This document shows positions 25,566-52,200 of a stretch of DNA of 64,000 bases, piece after piece; position 1 is the first letter of the stretch, and the number at the start of each line of letters is the position of its first letter. Made by a program: the position numbers and the translations under genes. Origin of the DNA: Syngnathus acus (Eukaryota > Chordata > Actinopteri > Syngnathiformes > Syngnathidae); the NCBI RefSeq assembly GCF_901709675.1, contig NC_051105.1, positions 10,278,604-10,342,603 on the forward strand. The letters are read 5' to 3'. The notes beneath the pieces are model-generated. The model saw only the letters and a program-made list of their open reading frames with translations. It was not told the origin of the DNA and ran no database searches.

Positions 25566-26221
25566 AACGATTCGTTTGAACGAATCTTTTGAGAGAACTG
25601 ATTCTAAAGATTCAGTTCACTTAAAAGAACGATAATGCACATCACTATATCTGATGCCTTTTGTATACCCGCCCATGTTAACTGAACCAACTTGACATGG
25701 TTGCGTTCCAAGACTTTACGCCAACCTCGCAGCAGGGCATCATGCATTTATGACATCATCAACTTTCTAGACACAGAAGGAATGGACCCAAGTACTAAAG
25801 CAGCGGTGTTATATATATCGGCTATGCGTATTAATAGGAGTGTGGAGAGAACACAATTTCAAAAGTCAAGTTTTTTTGCGCCACCGTGTCAGGGATGACG
25901 TCAAAGCATGGATTTTGAAATAGCTAAGAACCGTTAAAATGTGATGAATAGAGACAAGCAACTGTAAAGTCAATAAAGGTGAATTTTACTTGTGTAACAC
26001 AAACATAACGTAATAACACAATACAGCATAAATTAGACTCGCGCGAGGAAGCTGTCAAAACTTGAACATTGGGCACGCGTGTATTCAAATGCCTCGACTT
26101 TTGAATGTCAATATTGTGCAGAGTGCTCAGATGTCAAACTTAACAGAACAATAAATATTTTACCCTCGCCAGGTAATTTAGATTTGGCTATATTGAATTT
26201 TATCGGTTACGTTCACTGTGT

Positions 26222-26536
26222 GTTTCGATAGCGCAGTGGTCGAAACAATAGTACTATCAAAGCTGTACTTTGCATCACGGTTTCAAATCCTGCTTATGAC
26301 CTTTTCTTTTTTATTTCTTTTTTTTGGTGTGTGTGCTATTGCTTGCAGCCAGTCGTAAATGCAAACGAGACGTTTAGTTCAGCGTTTTTATTGAGAATTT
26401 GAACAGTTTTGCTAAAAGTTCCAAGTCACTTGTGACGAATCTGCAGTTGCGAAACACAAGACTGCGCAACTCGCTTTATCGTAACAGTCGTAACTCGAGA
26501 CGGGGAGCAAGATAACATGGGAGCAACTTGACATGT
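26222..26536 (+). mobile_element. tRNA-derived SINE/TIR arm, right copy
   Basis: On the plus strand it has an A-box-like TAGCGCAGTGG near 26230 and a B-box-like GGTTTCAAATCC near 26279, about 50 bp apart, as in a tRNA-type pol III promoter. It is the inverted partner of 24531-24835. Confidence 0.55.
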
Positions 26537-27819
26537 AACTTCGGCTGGATTCGTAAAGTCGTTCTCATTTCACTTTGAAAGTTGATAACTTTACCTTGAG
26601 TGACCCCAAAATATAAAATGCCACTTGAAGCACCTCAACATTGAGGTTGTTTTGAGCGAGCGTGAAGAGAAGCACCTGAGTCCGTCATGTGATGTCACGG
26701 CTGCTTGTGCGTCATGACCCGCCCTCGGTTAGCGGTACCCCGCAGCCCGCCGCCACACGCTGCTCATTTACTGCTACGCTGGTTTTCATAATTAGCACCG
26801 CGAGGCCTCATTAAATCTGCTCTAATGAATAAATATTGTATTTCATAGCGTGATTAGCAGATCAGCTCAATGCCGAAGCGTTGTAAACAATTACTTGGCC
26901 AAATATTCATCACCCCAAAGTGGAAGATCATTTAAAACCCAAAAAGGAGCCGCATTCTCAAGTGCATCGTTATTATACCAATCATAGATTTGGAAATGTC
27001 ACATTTTGATGGTAATTTTTTTTCATGCAATTGTTTTTGTCTGTCAGAGGCTAGCGTGTCGGACTGCTGTAAATAAAAACAGTTTATCATCTTTATTGCT
27101 AAGCACGTGTCGGAATCTTGATTGCTGGATCATGGCACACATCATGATTGTTGATGTTTTCTTAAATTGTTGTTTCTAATTTTGTTTAAATACCATCGAC
27201 TTGGAGGCTTAAAGCTTGGAGTTGTTTGGAAGATAAACAATGCACTGATGTATAAACATGTTCCAAGCTGAATGAAGTAGTCCTCACAGAGGGTTAAGTT
27301 CTAGTCATCATGTGTCCAGAATCACAAGGGTGAGCACAAAATGAGCCAGAGCGCAGGATGAAATGATTTACAGGTACAAGACTCCCATTAGAGCGCGCTA
27401 ATTGTTTCCACGCCATTAGCGCCGGTTATCTAATGAAGGAGATATAAGCGGTACAGTACATCACAGCAAGCTCCTCACCATCGCCGCATGGCAAGCAGTG
27501 GACCCCGACACGCACGGAAAGCTCACGTCAACCACTGTGTGAACTCTACATTTAAAACAATGTAAGAAAGAAGTTGTAGTTCAATTTGTACAACATTTAT
27601 ATTTGCTCATGATTATCATCACATCTATGAACAACTTCAAGAAGTGATTCCCCATCAGGCTATATCACTGGTGTGAAAATATACAAACTAAAAATAAGCA
27701 TCTTTGACCGTATATACTCGTGAAATATTGTGGCAGACAGAACCAAAGCTGCAGAGATAAAAGAATGCAATAAAGCTGTCAATGCGCACCTAATAACAAG
27801 CTGCGATTGAATTTGAAAA

Positions 27820-28641
27820 TACAGTGGAGCCTTGGTTTTCGACCACAATCCGTTCCAGAAGGCTGTTCGAGAAGTGAATCGTTCGAATTCCGAATCATGT
27901 TTCCCCATTACAAATAATGGAGAAAACATTAATCCTCCAATAAAAAAAACGCCTTTTTTTAAGCATTTTTTCATTTGCGCATTTTTGTCCGATCGCGTAA
28001 CTGCAGCGCACCACCGACCGCGTAACCGTAGCGCTGGTTGCATTATTGTGACAGAGCCCTCGCTGAAATTTAGAAAATATTTTTAAAGTCCTGATGTACT
28101 TTCCAAAATTTAAGTGGACCTCAGTGCGCAGGGAGCTTAATTTTGTCCGATCGCGCAACTGCAGCGCACCGCTGACCGCGCAACCATAGCGCGCCGCCGA
28201 CCGCGCAACTGCACCGCGCCCGTCGCATTATTGTGACAGAGCGGTCGCTAAAATTTAGAAAATATTTTTGAAGTCCTGATGTACTTTCCAAAATTTAAGT
28301 GGACCTCAGTGCGCACGGAGCTTGATTTGGTCTGATCGCCCAACCGCAGCGCGCCGGGCGCTTACTGTCGCATTGCTTTAGGAGCGTCTTTGTGTTTTAG
28401 GATGGCTTTACTGATCCCACTTGCTTCCTTTGGAGGCATGATTAGAGTTGATGCAATCCTCAGAGTAACGAGAACGTAATAACGAACGGAGTTAGTTGGC
28501 ATGCGGGTCCTCTCGGCTCATCTCGCGAGGTTCGACAACCGAATTTCGTCCGACATCCGAAGCAAAGAAATCTCGAATTTTTTGTTCGAATAACGATTTT
28601 TTCGAGAACCGGGACATTCGAAAACCGAGGCTCGGCTGTAC
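27820..28641. mobile_element. Non-autonomous Tc1/mariner-type (pogo/Tigger-like) element
   Basis: Terminal inverted repeats CAGTGGAGCCTTGGTTTTCG (left) and its diverged complement (right, ending at 28638), flanked by TA at both ends. No transposase ORF is present. Internally there is a GC-rich tandem repeat: a unit of roughly 160-190 bp at 27985-28142, 28143-28329 and a partial third copy. It lies just downstream of the cdca7 3' end. Confidence 0.6.
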
Positions 28642-28849
28642 AGTAAATGTTTGTGTTTCTTGAACTGTAAAAACAAGTGTGGGTTTAATCTAATATTGCC
28701 AGAAAGGCAATTCACAGTGATCAATAAGACGGCAATTAATAAAAATTTGCTCAGATGATCATTTCAAATGCAAGTCCAACAATTAAAAGAGAATCTGGCG
28801 GCAAAAAAAGTGTCAAAGTTGGTTGTCCAGCGTCTCCTTTGGCTGCTCA

Positions 28850-31201
<2,352 letters not shown>

Positions 31202-31320
31202 TTTTTTCTTCAAAGTTGTTGCCAGAAGAGCGATAAAGGCGATCTGCACTGTTGCTTGGCTCTTGAGCTCAGCAAGGAACAATGCGGATCCGCTTTCGGG
31301 AGCGCGCGCAGTTCACGTTC

Positions 31321-31332
31321 GTTTCCCGCGCC
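31321..31332 (+). promoter_or_regulatory. cdca7: E2F consensus site in cdca7 promoter
   Basis: TTTCCCGCGCC lies about 120 bp upstream of the cdca7 ATG within a CpG-rich patch (31265-31335). It matches the E2F consensus TTTSSCGC. CDCA7 is a known E2F and MYC target, so the site fits. Confidence 0.5.
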
Positions 31333-31761
31333 ACTGAAACGTCCTGGAAGCTGAGTAAAACAAATGATGTGTTTAAAGGGAATAGTTAACACTTTGAAGT
31401 GTATAACAGTGAAACTTCCATGTTAAGATAAGTAAGAATAACACGAGTTTGTATTTGACCAAAACAAATGAAAAGAAGCTTTCTTTTGTAACACAAATGT
31501 ATATGTGCCTTGCATGTGCTTTGGCGTGGCGCGGTTTTTTTTCTTATGAATTTGCATACAAGGCGGGTAAAAAGACCGATTTCCCTCCAAATCCTCTTTA
31601 CGGAAGAGGATTAGGGCCACTGAAGAAAAAAAAAACTCTACATTCCACTATCAATTTTTCAATCTGGATTAAAGATTTTGCCCCAGTGTTAACGTTCAAC
31701 TTCCAATGTTTCACGTTAATTAAGAAAGGAAAAACAGCACAAACTCTATTTCGCAATGATA

Positions 31762-31767
31762 TTTATT
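31762..31767 (-). terminator. map3k20: Polyadenylation signal of map3k20
   Basis: AATAAA on the minus strand, about 315 bp after the map3k20 stop codon at 32082, defining a short 3' UTR that ends before the cdca7 promoter. Confidence 0.45.
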
Positions 31768-32081
31768 TAAAATACATTCTTTTAAAAATAGTTTTTCATA
31801 TCTGAATTAAAAATTTATGCATGCTTTTTATGCTATATTCTCTCCAGCAAAAAAAGCACAATTAGGAACACATTATTTGGAGAGAGTACACAAAGAGCAA
31901 TAACTCTTTGGCATGTAACTTTAAATATATTCAGAGCATTAATACAGCAGCCAAAAAACATTCTAATTCATTTATATACAAAGTTGTGCAACTCCTTAAT
32001 AGAAACAGTCACAGTAAGAGCATGTACTGTATTAAAATAGTATACTGCATATACTATAGTAAACACATGGTGCCTGCCATA

Positions 32082-43749
<11,668 letters not shown>

Positions 43750-43989
43750 TCACAAGGATGAAAGGTGGAATTACGGTTCACATGCAAAGTTGTGTCTGCT
43801 CATCCATTTTGCATTGTTTTGTCATTTAAATGCAGTAATTGCTCAAGTACAGAAAAGAAATACCCTTTACAATGCACACTAGGTTTTGGAGGAACTTCTA
43901 TAATTTGCTGAACTTTTTGTTGTATTTTTTTTATTTCAGTTGCGCCGTTGTGGGCGTGAACACAGTTGACTTGATTCTTCACCAATCAA

Positions 43990-44165
43990 AGCAGCTCCTC
44001 TCATCTATTCATCCATCCAACTATTCATTCATTCATCTACCGAACTTATCCTAATGAGGGTCATGTAAGAGGAAACCAATGCAGGCACAGGGAGAACATG
44101 CAAACTCCACAAATCGAACCCTGTGAGACAGACGTGCTAACCAGTGCTCCACTATGCTGGTGAAG
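43990..44165 (-). mobile_element. Truncated SINE-like copy
   Basis: Minus-strand, diverged copy of the repeat at 38940-39313: the complement of CATGTTCTCCCTGTG, GGTTCGATT and the head GAGCACTGG can be read, with an ATCC/ATTC tail near 43998-44035. It lies upstream of the map3k20 start. Confidence 0.55.
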
Positions 44166-45090
44166 CACACAGTGTACTTCGTAGATTGATAATTCTATCC
44201 TTTTGTTTGTCGATAAAAGCATCAAGTTAAAAAAGAAAAGAAAAAAAGAAATCATTCTATCATTAAAGCAAAGTATAGCTCAGTTATTGTTCGTCGCTTT
44301 CTCAATTTGCAGCTGAGCCATTTGGGCTTTTAAAAGCATGTTACCTTGTTCTTCATTGGAATTGCTGTCCATGGATAGATTTTCCTCAATTGTCCCAGAG
44401 GGGAGCCATTGCTTTGCGACCATTAACGCGTATTCATGCTACACTCAGCCCTGGCAGGAAGCTGCCACGGGGGCCGGCCCAATGTATTGTGTGTCCACTC
44501 AAGCGGGGTCACGGGGAACAGTGACATTACACCACTCATTCGCGATGCTTCTTCCTTAACAGCAAACAAAGCCGGAAGCGTGACAGCATTGATAAAGTCA
44601 CATGAATGAATGACCCCCACAGGTCACTTTATTAGGCACCTGCACAATTTTGGCTCATCCAATGCAAGAGCGAAACAACTGAGTCATAGTGAGAGGCATT
44701 TTAATTGGGTGACCATATTTAGATCATTAATTATCTACCAAAAAGAAACTATCATCTATGCAGATGCAGAAGAACTGGAAGTAGTCGTTAATGACTACTT
44801 TCGATTTCTGCTGACTCACTCTAATTGTAGAATCTTTTAAACCACTTGCACTTGAAGCACGGTGAAAGTTTCAACGACGTAACGTTACACTGTCATAAAA
44901 TATTACTAAATAGACTTTTGGTAAATAAAATAGACTTGTTTTTGTTGTCTTCTTAAGCCCCATGCGCTGTCATTTTGGTAATGATTTGGAGAGAAGTGAC
45001 AAGACAAATAGAACACACTACTATGACGCTTTCCTCATCTATATCATTTAAAAATATGCATCGCAATGTTAATAGCTTGAGTAGAGGAGT

Positions 45091-45126
<36 letters not shown>

Positions 45127-45127
45127 T
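45091..45127. repeat. (GTA)n microsatellite
   Basis: Twelve trinucleotide units upstream of map3k20. Confidence 0.85.
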
Positions 45128-46219
45128 TATGTACGGTCACAACAGCAAAGGTGACTGATGTACAACTCCATAATAAAACGTAAAAAGCGGGCTTTGATTT
45201 GACAGTTGAAAGTTGTCAAACTAACGTACCTGAGGATGCCGAGCCACGCAAAAACAAAGCTAATGCGTAAACAAATGTTCACTCCTCATACGTACCGCAT
45301 ACATCGACTTTTTGGAAGGGCGTCAAGCGGCTCGTCGTTGAAGGAGCACAAACTGGAAGTGAAGAATGAATAATGTTCCCGGAAATCGGGTGCTACTCGC
45401 CTCTTTTTGTTTTCACGTGTTCTGCCCACGGTGGATTTACTGGTTACACAACTTCTCGACTTGCCTTGAAGGACGAGGACTGGCCTCTTGAGAGACACAA
45501 TTCTAATGACAACAGCGCTCTCTGCTGGCCATAAATAAGAATGACGTGTTCCGGGTATTTCACTTCAGTTTATGTAGTTCTCGGTTTACGACGGAGTTGT
45601 GGAGTATCGGCGACGATCGGAAAAACGAGAACTGCTGGGCCATAATAATAAAACAATCAATTGGAAAAACAGTTACAGGAATCGTGATAGATTTGTTAAA
45701 ATCTGGGCTCAGAACGTCCAAGTGTCCTTGGACAAGACACTAGTGTTAAATGTGTTATATAAAAATACAGAGTATATTTCGACTGACATTTTCCATTACT
45801 CCCAAACATTTGTAGTCAAACAAATTACTCTGCATGCAAATGACAAAATAAATATTTATGTATAATTTACAGCACATAAGTTCACAAATATGTATAAATA
45901 ATATTTCATACAAAAAGATAAATTGATATGAGGAATATTGAGACATTTAACGCAACACATACAGTTTATACCTGAAATAAACAAGAACATAAAGTCCCAG
46001 AGAAATGTTTACCTGCTTTCCTGAATTGATATTCTCTATGAGCAATAATTTGCTTGCTAAGAGTGATGGTGGTGGAAATACAGCGTAGGAAAAACCTCCA
46101 CATTTGGAAACAGCACCTCATTATCTCTGATGACTTCCTCCAAGTGATTGTCTGTGTTGACGTTACAGCAGCAACAGCAGTAAGGAAGCTGCGAGTAAGA
46201 CAGCCTTCCCTGATGGGGA

Positions 46220-49200
46220 TCAAGATCTGCGAGGTTCGAGTTCATGAGAGAGTTGGGTCAGCGTTCTTTGGTTGTCAATCACACTGAAGTGACGCACAAA
46301 GCGCCACGCGTCAGGGTGGCTTTTGTTCACCACTGGTGACTCAGGACCTGTTTAATAACAAATTGATTATAGGAATATTTTCATATCGCTCTAAGATTTC
46401 ATTATTGTACAAATGCTAGTTAGAAGCGGTGACTTACTGAATGGCTGGCTTCTACAATATCTCACAATCTTCACTGTATTTGCAATCATTCGCTAGGTGA
46501 CAAGAGACAAACCAAATATGATTAAAAAGCATTTACAGTACATGGGGAAAGAATCAGCTCAAACCTTACCATTTTCTCAAAATTGACCAAATTTTCTATA
46601 AAAGTCTTGTTGCCCTCGTGAGTGAATGTCATATCTGGACGGAAGAGAAATAGGAAGCAAGAGTTCAAACATGTTGAATTGTTGTGACAAAACAAACATC
46701 TGCTGACCTTTAATCAACAGCGGCATGAAAGGGATGATGGGAGGTTCGAGTTTGGCGACCATCAGTCGGTACACTCGGTGGTTCCTGGATGGATCCTGCC
46801 CAAAGAGTCGCTGTATTGTAATCCATCATCCAAATCTAAAAATGCATTGCAAACTCTTTTCTTTACCATCAAGTTTTCAAATTCTCCATAGAACTTCTTG
46901 AATTTGCTGGGAAGTTTCTGGAAAAGACAAAAGGGAGATCGTGTTCATGCACGTTCGGGAATTGAGAACTGGGGGAAAAGAAAGGCGAGATGTGTACCAA
47001 CCTCCCAGGTCTGATTCAGCCTGCTCACCGCTGGGTTACTCAGCCCCATGACGATAGCGAAGAAGGCGTTTAAGTTCCTGTGCTCCTTGCAACTTTTGGC
47101 ACATCGCACAAAGTAATCATGAAATGCAGTTCAATTTGTGAGACGACGTGAAATGAATATTCTTACTGGGATGCGATCTTGATGAACTTTTTGAGAAGCT
47201 GCACCCTCTTGCTGAGCTGCGGGCACAGGCAGACCTCCGTGATCACCCAAAATTGAATTTCATTGAACCTCTTTAGGAACAGGTCCAGGTTCACAGTGCT
47301 TTTCTTCATATTTTGCCTCCCAAAGATGTGGTAGATCAGTTCAAGCTGGCAAGAAAGGGGTTGTTATTTTTAATATAGCACTCTATAATAAATGAAATAT
47401 TATAAGTTTTTTGCCTAAGTTTTAAGAGAGCTGTTACATAATTTTCTCTCGCTCAACTAACCTCATGAACGCAGTTGAAAAGCTCCCAGTCATATAGTGT
47501 CAAATGGTAAGCAACATCCTTGGTGCTCATCCACTCAAAACTCGACAAGGAGCCTGCAGAAGGACCCTCCTGCTCCGGCAGGGGGGTCTACACACACACA
47601 AAAATATATTTTAAATACGATATCACAATATAAGCCAAATAAGACAATTTATTAGCACACCAAAGAATCCAGCTGCTCCTTGTAGCAAGCAAAGAGACGT
47701 CCATTAACGGTGAGAGTGGAGAACACGGACACATCACTTGGTTTGAACACGACTTTATCTGCTCACACAAGACAATAATTATTTTTCATCGACACAACAG
47801 ATGGCCGATAAACACCCTTCAATTAGAGTAGCGCCTTTGGAGCTGCTAAACGCTCTCACCTCCAGCTGAGCTAAGACTGACCAGTAGGAGGTCCTCCACT
47901 GAGCCCATCTTGTCGGCCACAGCATGCAGGACCTCTCCGACCGAGGACGAAACGAGGGCGCGCATTGTGATGTACGTGTGGTCGCAGCAAAACACTTTGA
48001 ACAGAACTGAGGACATAGTCAAGGGAGGAATAAAATCCAACTGAAGCATCTGATCATTGATTCACCCGCTTGGACTTGACTCACTTTCGTCGTTGCTCTT
48101 AATGGGCTGACACTTTTGCAACTTGTCATCTCCCCGATTAAACTGCTCCAGTAAGACTTTGTGCTGTGAATGAGTTGAATAAATTAATTTCAAGCATAAC
48201 TTGTGATCAGAATAAAAAAAATTTAGATGAACCTTTCTGTGGGCAGTCCTGGCATCGTCAGTGCTGAAATGTAGAATAGAAAAAACCAAAACAATCACAA
48301 TTTGCTTTTATTAGGCCGCTTTGAAAAAGGTTTTATAATGATAAAACATACTTGTACTTTACAATTTTTTCCAGCTCTGGTAGTGGCTCACTGAGTGGTG
48401 GAAGTGATTTCACGTCATTAGCTACAGCCACAAGAAAGTCCTGCAAAACATAAACGTCAATGCATCCAAAGACAATACTTGGACAAAAAAACAACAAGGG
48501 TGTATAGACTTTTGAAATCAACTGTATTCTCTGATGAGCTGCAACTGACCTCCAGGAAGACCACAGATGTGTCTTCCTCTTGCAGATGATCTCCATGCAA
48601 GGCGGCCCACTGCATGACCAAGCGGATCACACGACGCTTGTTGTTGAGCGTGTAGTCCAGCTTCTCCTGTTCGGAGCCCTGCGAGGCCTGAGCGTGGTAG
48701 GTGGGCACCGGTTAAGGACTAGCTAAGAATGAAGAGTTGAAGATCTGGAAGATGATCTTTGCTAAATACACTTCAACAGTGCGGAAAGGATATTGAGCCA
48801 TCAACACTGGACAGAGTTGAACATTTGGCATGAAGACACAGTGCATGAGCACAAAATCATCTAAGGCGGAATCTGGCAAAGAGAAATAGGAAAAAAAAAA
48901 AACATGAAATACATGTGGCATTATTATTATTATTTTTTTTTTTGGGCAACAGACTTTACCTGACTCTGAAAACTGAGAATCCATTCGCATCATCTCAAGT
49001 AGGTGTTCCAAAATTTTCTCTGGTGTCCCGGACATTACTTTGTACCTGGAGCAACATATAAAATGGGAAATCACGAAACAGCACCCCCTAACGCATAATA
49101 GAAGTTGCTATTCACTTGTAATGGGAAGTTGAGGCTCCATGGTTGGAGGTCCGATTACTACTGAGACTCTTCTCTAACACAAGGACGTCCTGGCCGTGCT

Positions 49201-52200
49201 CTTTGAGGCGCACTGTGTTGGCCTCCACGTCCTGCAGAGAAAAAGTGTGAGATCCATATTTGAACAAATGAAATCAGTTATGTACTTTAAATATGAACAC
49301 TTAAATCACACAAAACGTTGCTACCTTATGAATCAAACGTATACATATTTACACTGCTGCTTGCTAATAATGGGCTGAATGATGGTACTGTTCAAAGAAA
49401 AGTTTGGGGCTTTTAATCTTTAGCGAATGTGACGGAAAAAAAATAATCAGCGTAAGAGTATTTTTCACCAACAGAGGGCGCCAAAGCTTAGCAAGAGTAT
49501 GTGGGCGTGGCAAGCGGCGTGTGTCCAAAAGAAACAAACCCTCAAAATCCTGTTGAAGTCCTCCTTGTCCACTCTCAGGAAGTGACAGTTGTCCTCTCTT
49601 AGAACAATGGAGGCGGCACGGGGAGCATCATTGACAAGAGCAAGCTTGCCAAAATCATCTCCCTCGTGAAGTGTACAGACCACACCCTGTAGCGAGGTCA
49701 CATTAGCGCCATCAGTTAGCCAAAAGAAACAACACAACAGCACTGATGATTTTCCCCAAAACGGACTTTTCCATAAATGACCACATTGACGGAGCCTTTT
49801 AGGATGATGTACCACGATGTTCCCTCTTCGCCTTGGCTGAACACTGATGGGAAAAATAGGGAAGGAATTTAAGGAGCTGCGAGCTGTTTGGAACTAGAAG
49901 TGAATAGCACCATTGATTCTATCGTATTACTTACGCACTGTTCCGGCTTTGGCATGGGACTCGAAAATGAGCACCCCCATCAGTTCTCGCTTGACCTGCG
50001 TGGAGAGGAGCAATATCGTTACACGAGGGGCAAATGATAAGAGTCACTCTTTATATTATATATTTATATTTATACGATATAAAGAATTCAGTGAAAAGCA
50101 TTCACAGTGGTGGAAAGGTGCGTTAAGGCCTTGAGGTGGAGCAGTTCTTCGTAAATGATCTCCAAATCATCTTCCGTTCTCTCCGACGGCCTGGAAATAG
50201 AGAATATGTCACGTGAGGTTATCATAACATTACACAGATGACGTGAAATGAATTATCTGGGATTCTTGCCGCTTCCAGAGAATCATCCTCATGTAAGCGT
50301 CAGGCCCCATCTGGGAGAGGAGTAGCAAAGTATCCTGCAGCTCCTCTTGGCTCTCCCTCCTCTCCTCCTCGCTGGGTAAAGAGCTCTCCTCCTCTTCATC
50401 GTCCAGGAAGCGATAGAAAAGATACTTGTCCTGGAAGCTTGGCTCCTGGTCCACTGGGTTAATGAGCACAGAAAAATGGCACGCTTAACATATTGCGCTC
50501 AATCGATCGGGGCGTCACACCGAGTCTCACCATGGCGGAGAACGCCTTCCTCCAGAAGCACCTGCCACATGGCCACAGCTTGAAGGCGAGAGAGCACGTA
50601 GGAGCTGTGCTGCATCTGCCAGTCCACCATCTCTGTTCCCACGCAACACTGCCTGGTAAAACACATCAAGGCTATGTGAGACCTTCCATCGACTGTTAAT
50701 AACGCTCAATTTGATTGGATGTAATTTCACTGCTGACCACTAGATGGTGGTATGCTTATTTAGTTTGAGACAGTGTCAATTTGAAATGATAATGAGAGCC
50801 GGAACCTGAAGTAGTTTATTTCCGCGTAGTTTTGCTTTAAGGAATGTCAAATCCTGTTCGAGCCTCCTTTTTACACCTACAGAGGTACAGTGTGACGGTT
50901 TTCCGTGTTCAGTAAAAGGCCCGCCTTCCAAAAAAGATGTTCAATTTACCTGTATGTTTTCAAATGGAACTTTCTGTCTCGGATCATGTGAGGCGCACTG
51001 GAGAGGATGGCGTTACGGAGAACCTTCCCTGCACGCAGGATCTTTTCAGAGGCAACCTGAACTCAAAAAATTTATATAAAAAAAACATCACACATCCAGT
51101 ATAGTACATTTCACTCATTTGCTTTTTTGGGCGTTTTGACATTTCAGATGTATTTTACATGCTTTGCTGCACACTGACACCTTTGTTGTCATGTGCAATG
51201 AGTGCCATCGCTTATTCATATGCCATACCGTAACCGGAGAAGTTCTTCAGTTATTCGTTTCAAAACTGAAAATGTAGTAAATCTGAGACAAAATATGACA
51301 GCTCCAGATTTCTGTTTCCCTTAAGCGGTAATCATGTCGCCATAGTGGTCTCGTACTATTTCCTGTGCAAGACTATCAATCAGCTGGAGCGTCACGTTAT
51401 GTAAGGCAGGCAGGAAAGGACAACAACAGCAAGGTGGGACAGGATGGAAGACTGGGCAGCCATCATGTTTATATTTAAACCAACTTTAAACAAAGACCAC
51501 CTTCGTGGCTGATTTCTATTTATGCCGTAACTGTAAAGGATGTTGCTACAGATAAGGTTCTGACTGCGCTCCAGAGAAAGGAGAACGTACCATATTTTGA
51601 TGTTTGGAGGTAGAAGCTAACAAGTTGCCACTTATGTTCTCTTTGTCCGGCATTCCTGTTTGGAAGAGCAGGAGATTGAGAAAATATTAGAGGAAATATT
51701 ATCACAATTTGCTGTTTGACTTAACTTAAAACAATAAAAAACATTTTGTTGCGTCCATTTTGTCAGCACGGTGCACTAGCGGTTTGCATAATGACCTCAT
51801 TCTGAGGTTCAACGTCTGAATGTTTGTTTGTCGATAAGTGCGCTGTGATTGGTTAAAAGTTAGCCGCTCTAGCTAACCTGCAAGGACCGCCATTATAGAC
51901 AATTAACTATAGGAAAATAAAATTGAAGTAAAATTTTAAATGTGTTCTCATTAGGTTTTTGAATGTGGCACTCGAGCCAAAAAAATTCATATCACATCCT
52001 TGGATTGAACATGAAAACTCGCATATTACCGAATGTGTGACCGTCAGTTGACCAACGATGACATCATCAAGGTTGTGCAAAAGTGCAGCCTCTGTGTTTC
52101 TACATGAAAACATGTTTAATTTACACGCACATAAGTGCAGGAGCGAGTAGCCGCCTCTAATTGCAGGATTCTTGTATGATTTTTTAATGTAGTCATGCAT

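Noticed and set aside
27660-28158. ORFs upstream of the cdca7 3' end
   Set aside because: They fall in the TA-flanked transposon and its internal repeat.
48794-48872. GT-AG alternative for the rapgef4 intron after GCTCAATAT
   Set aside because: Using GTTGAA or GTGTAT as donor with the later CTCAG acceptor loses the conserved YHAQ residues; the AT-AC solution restores the match to human.
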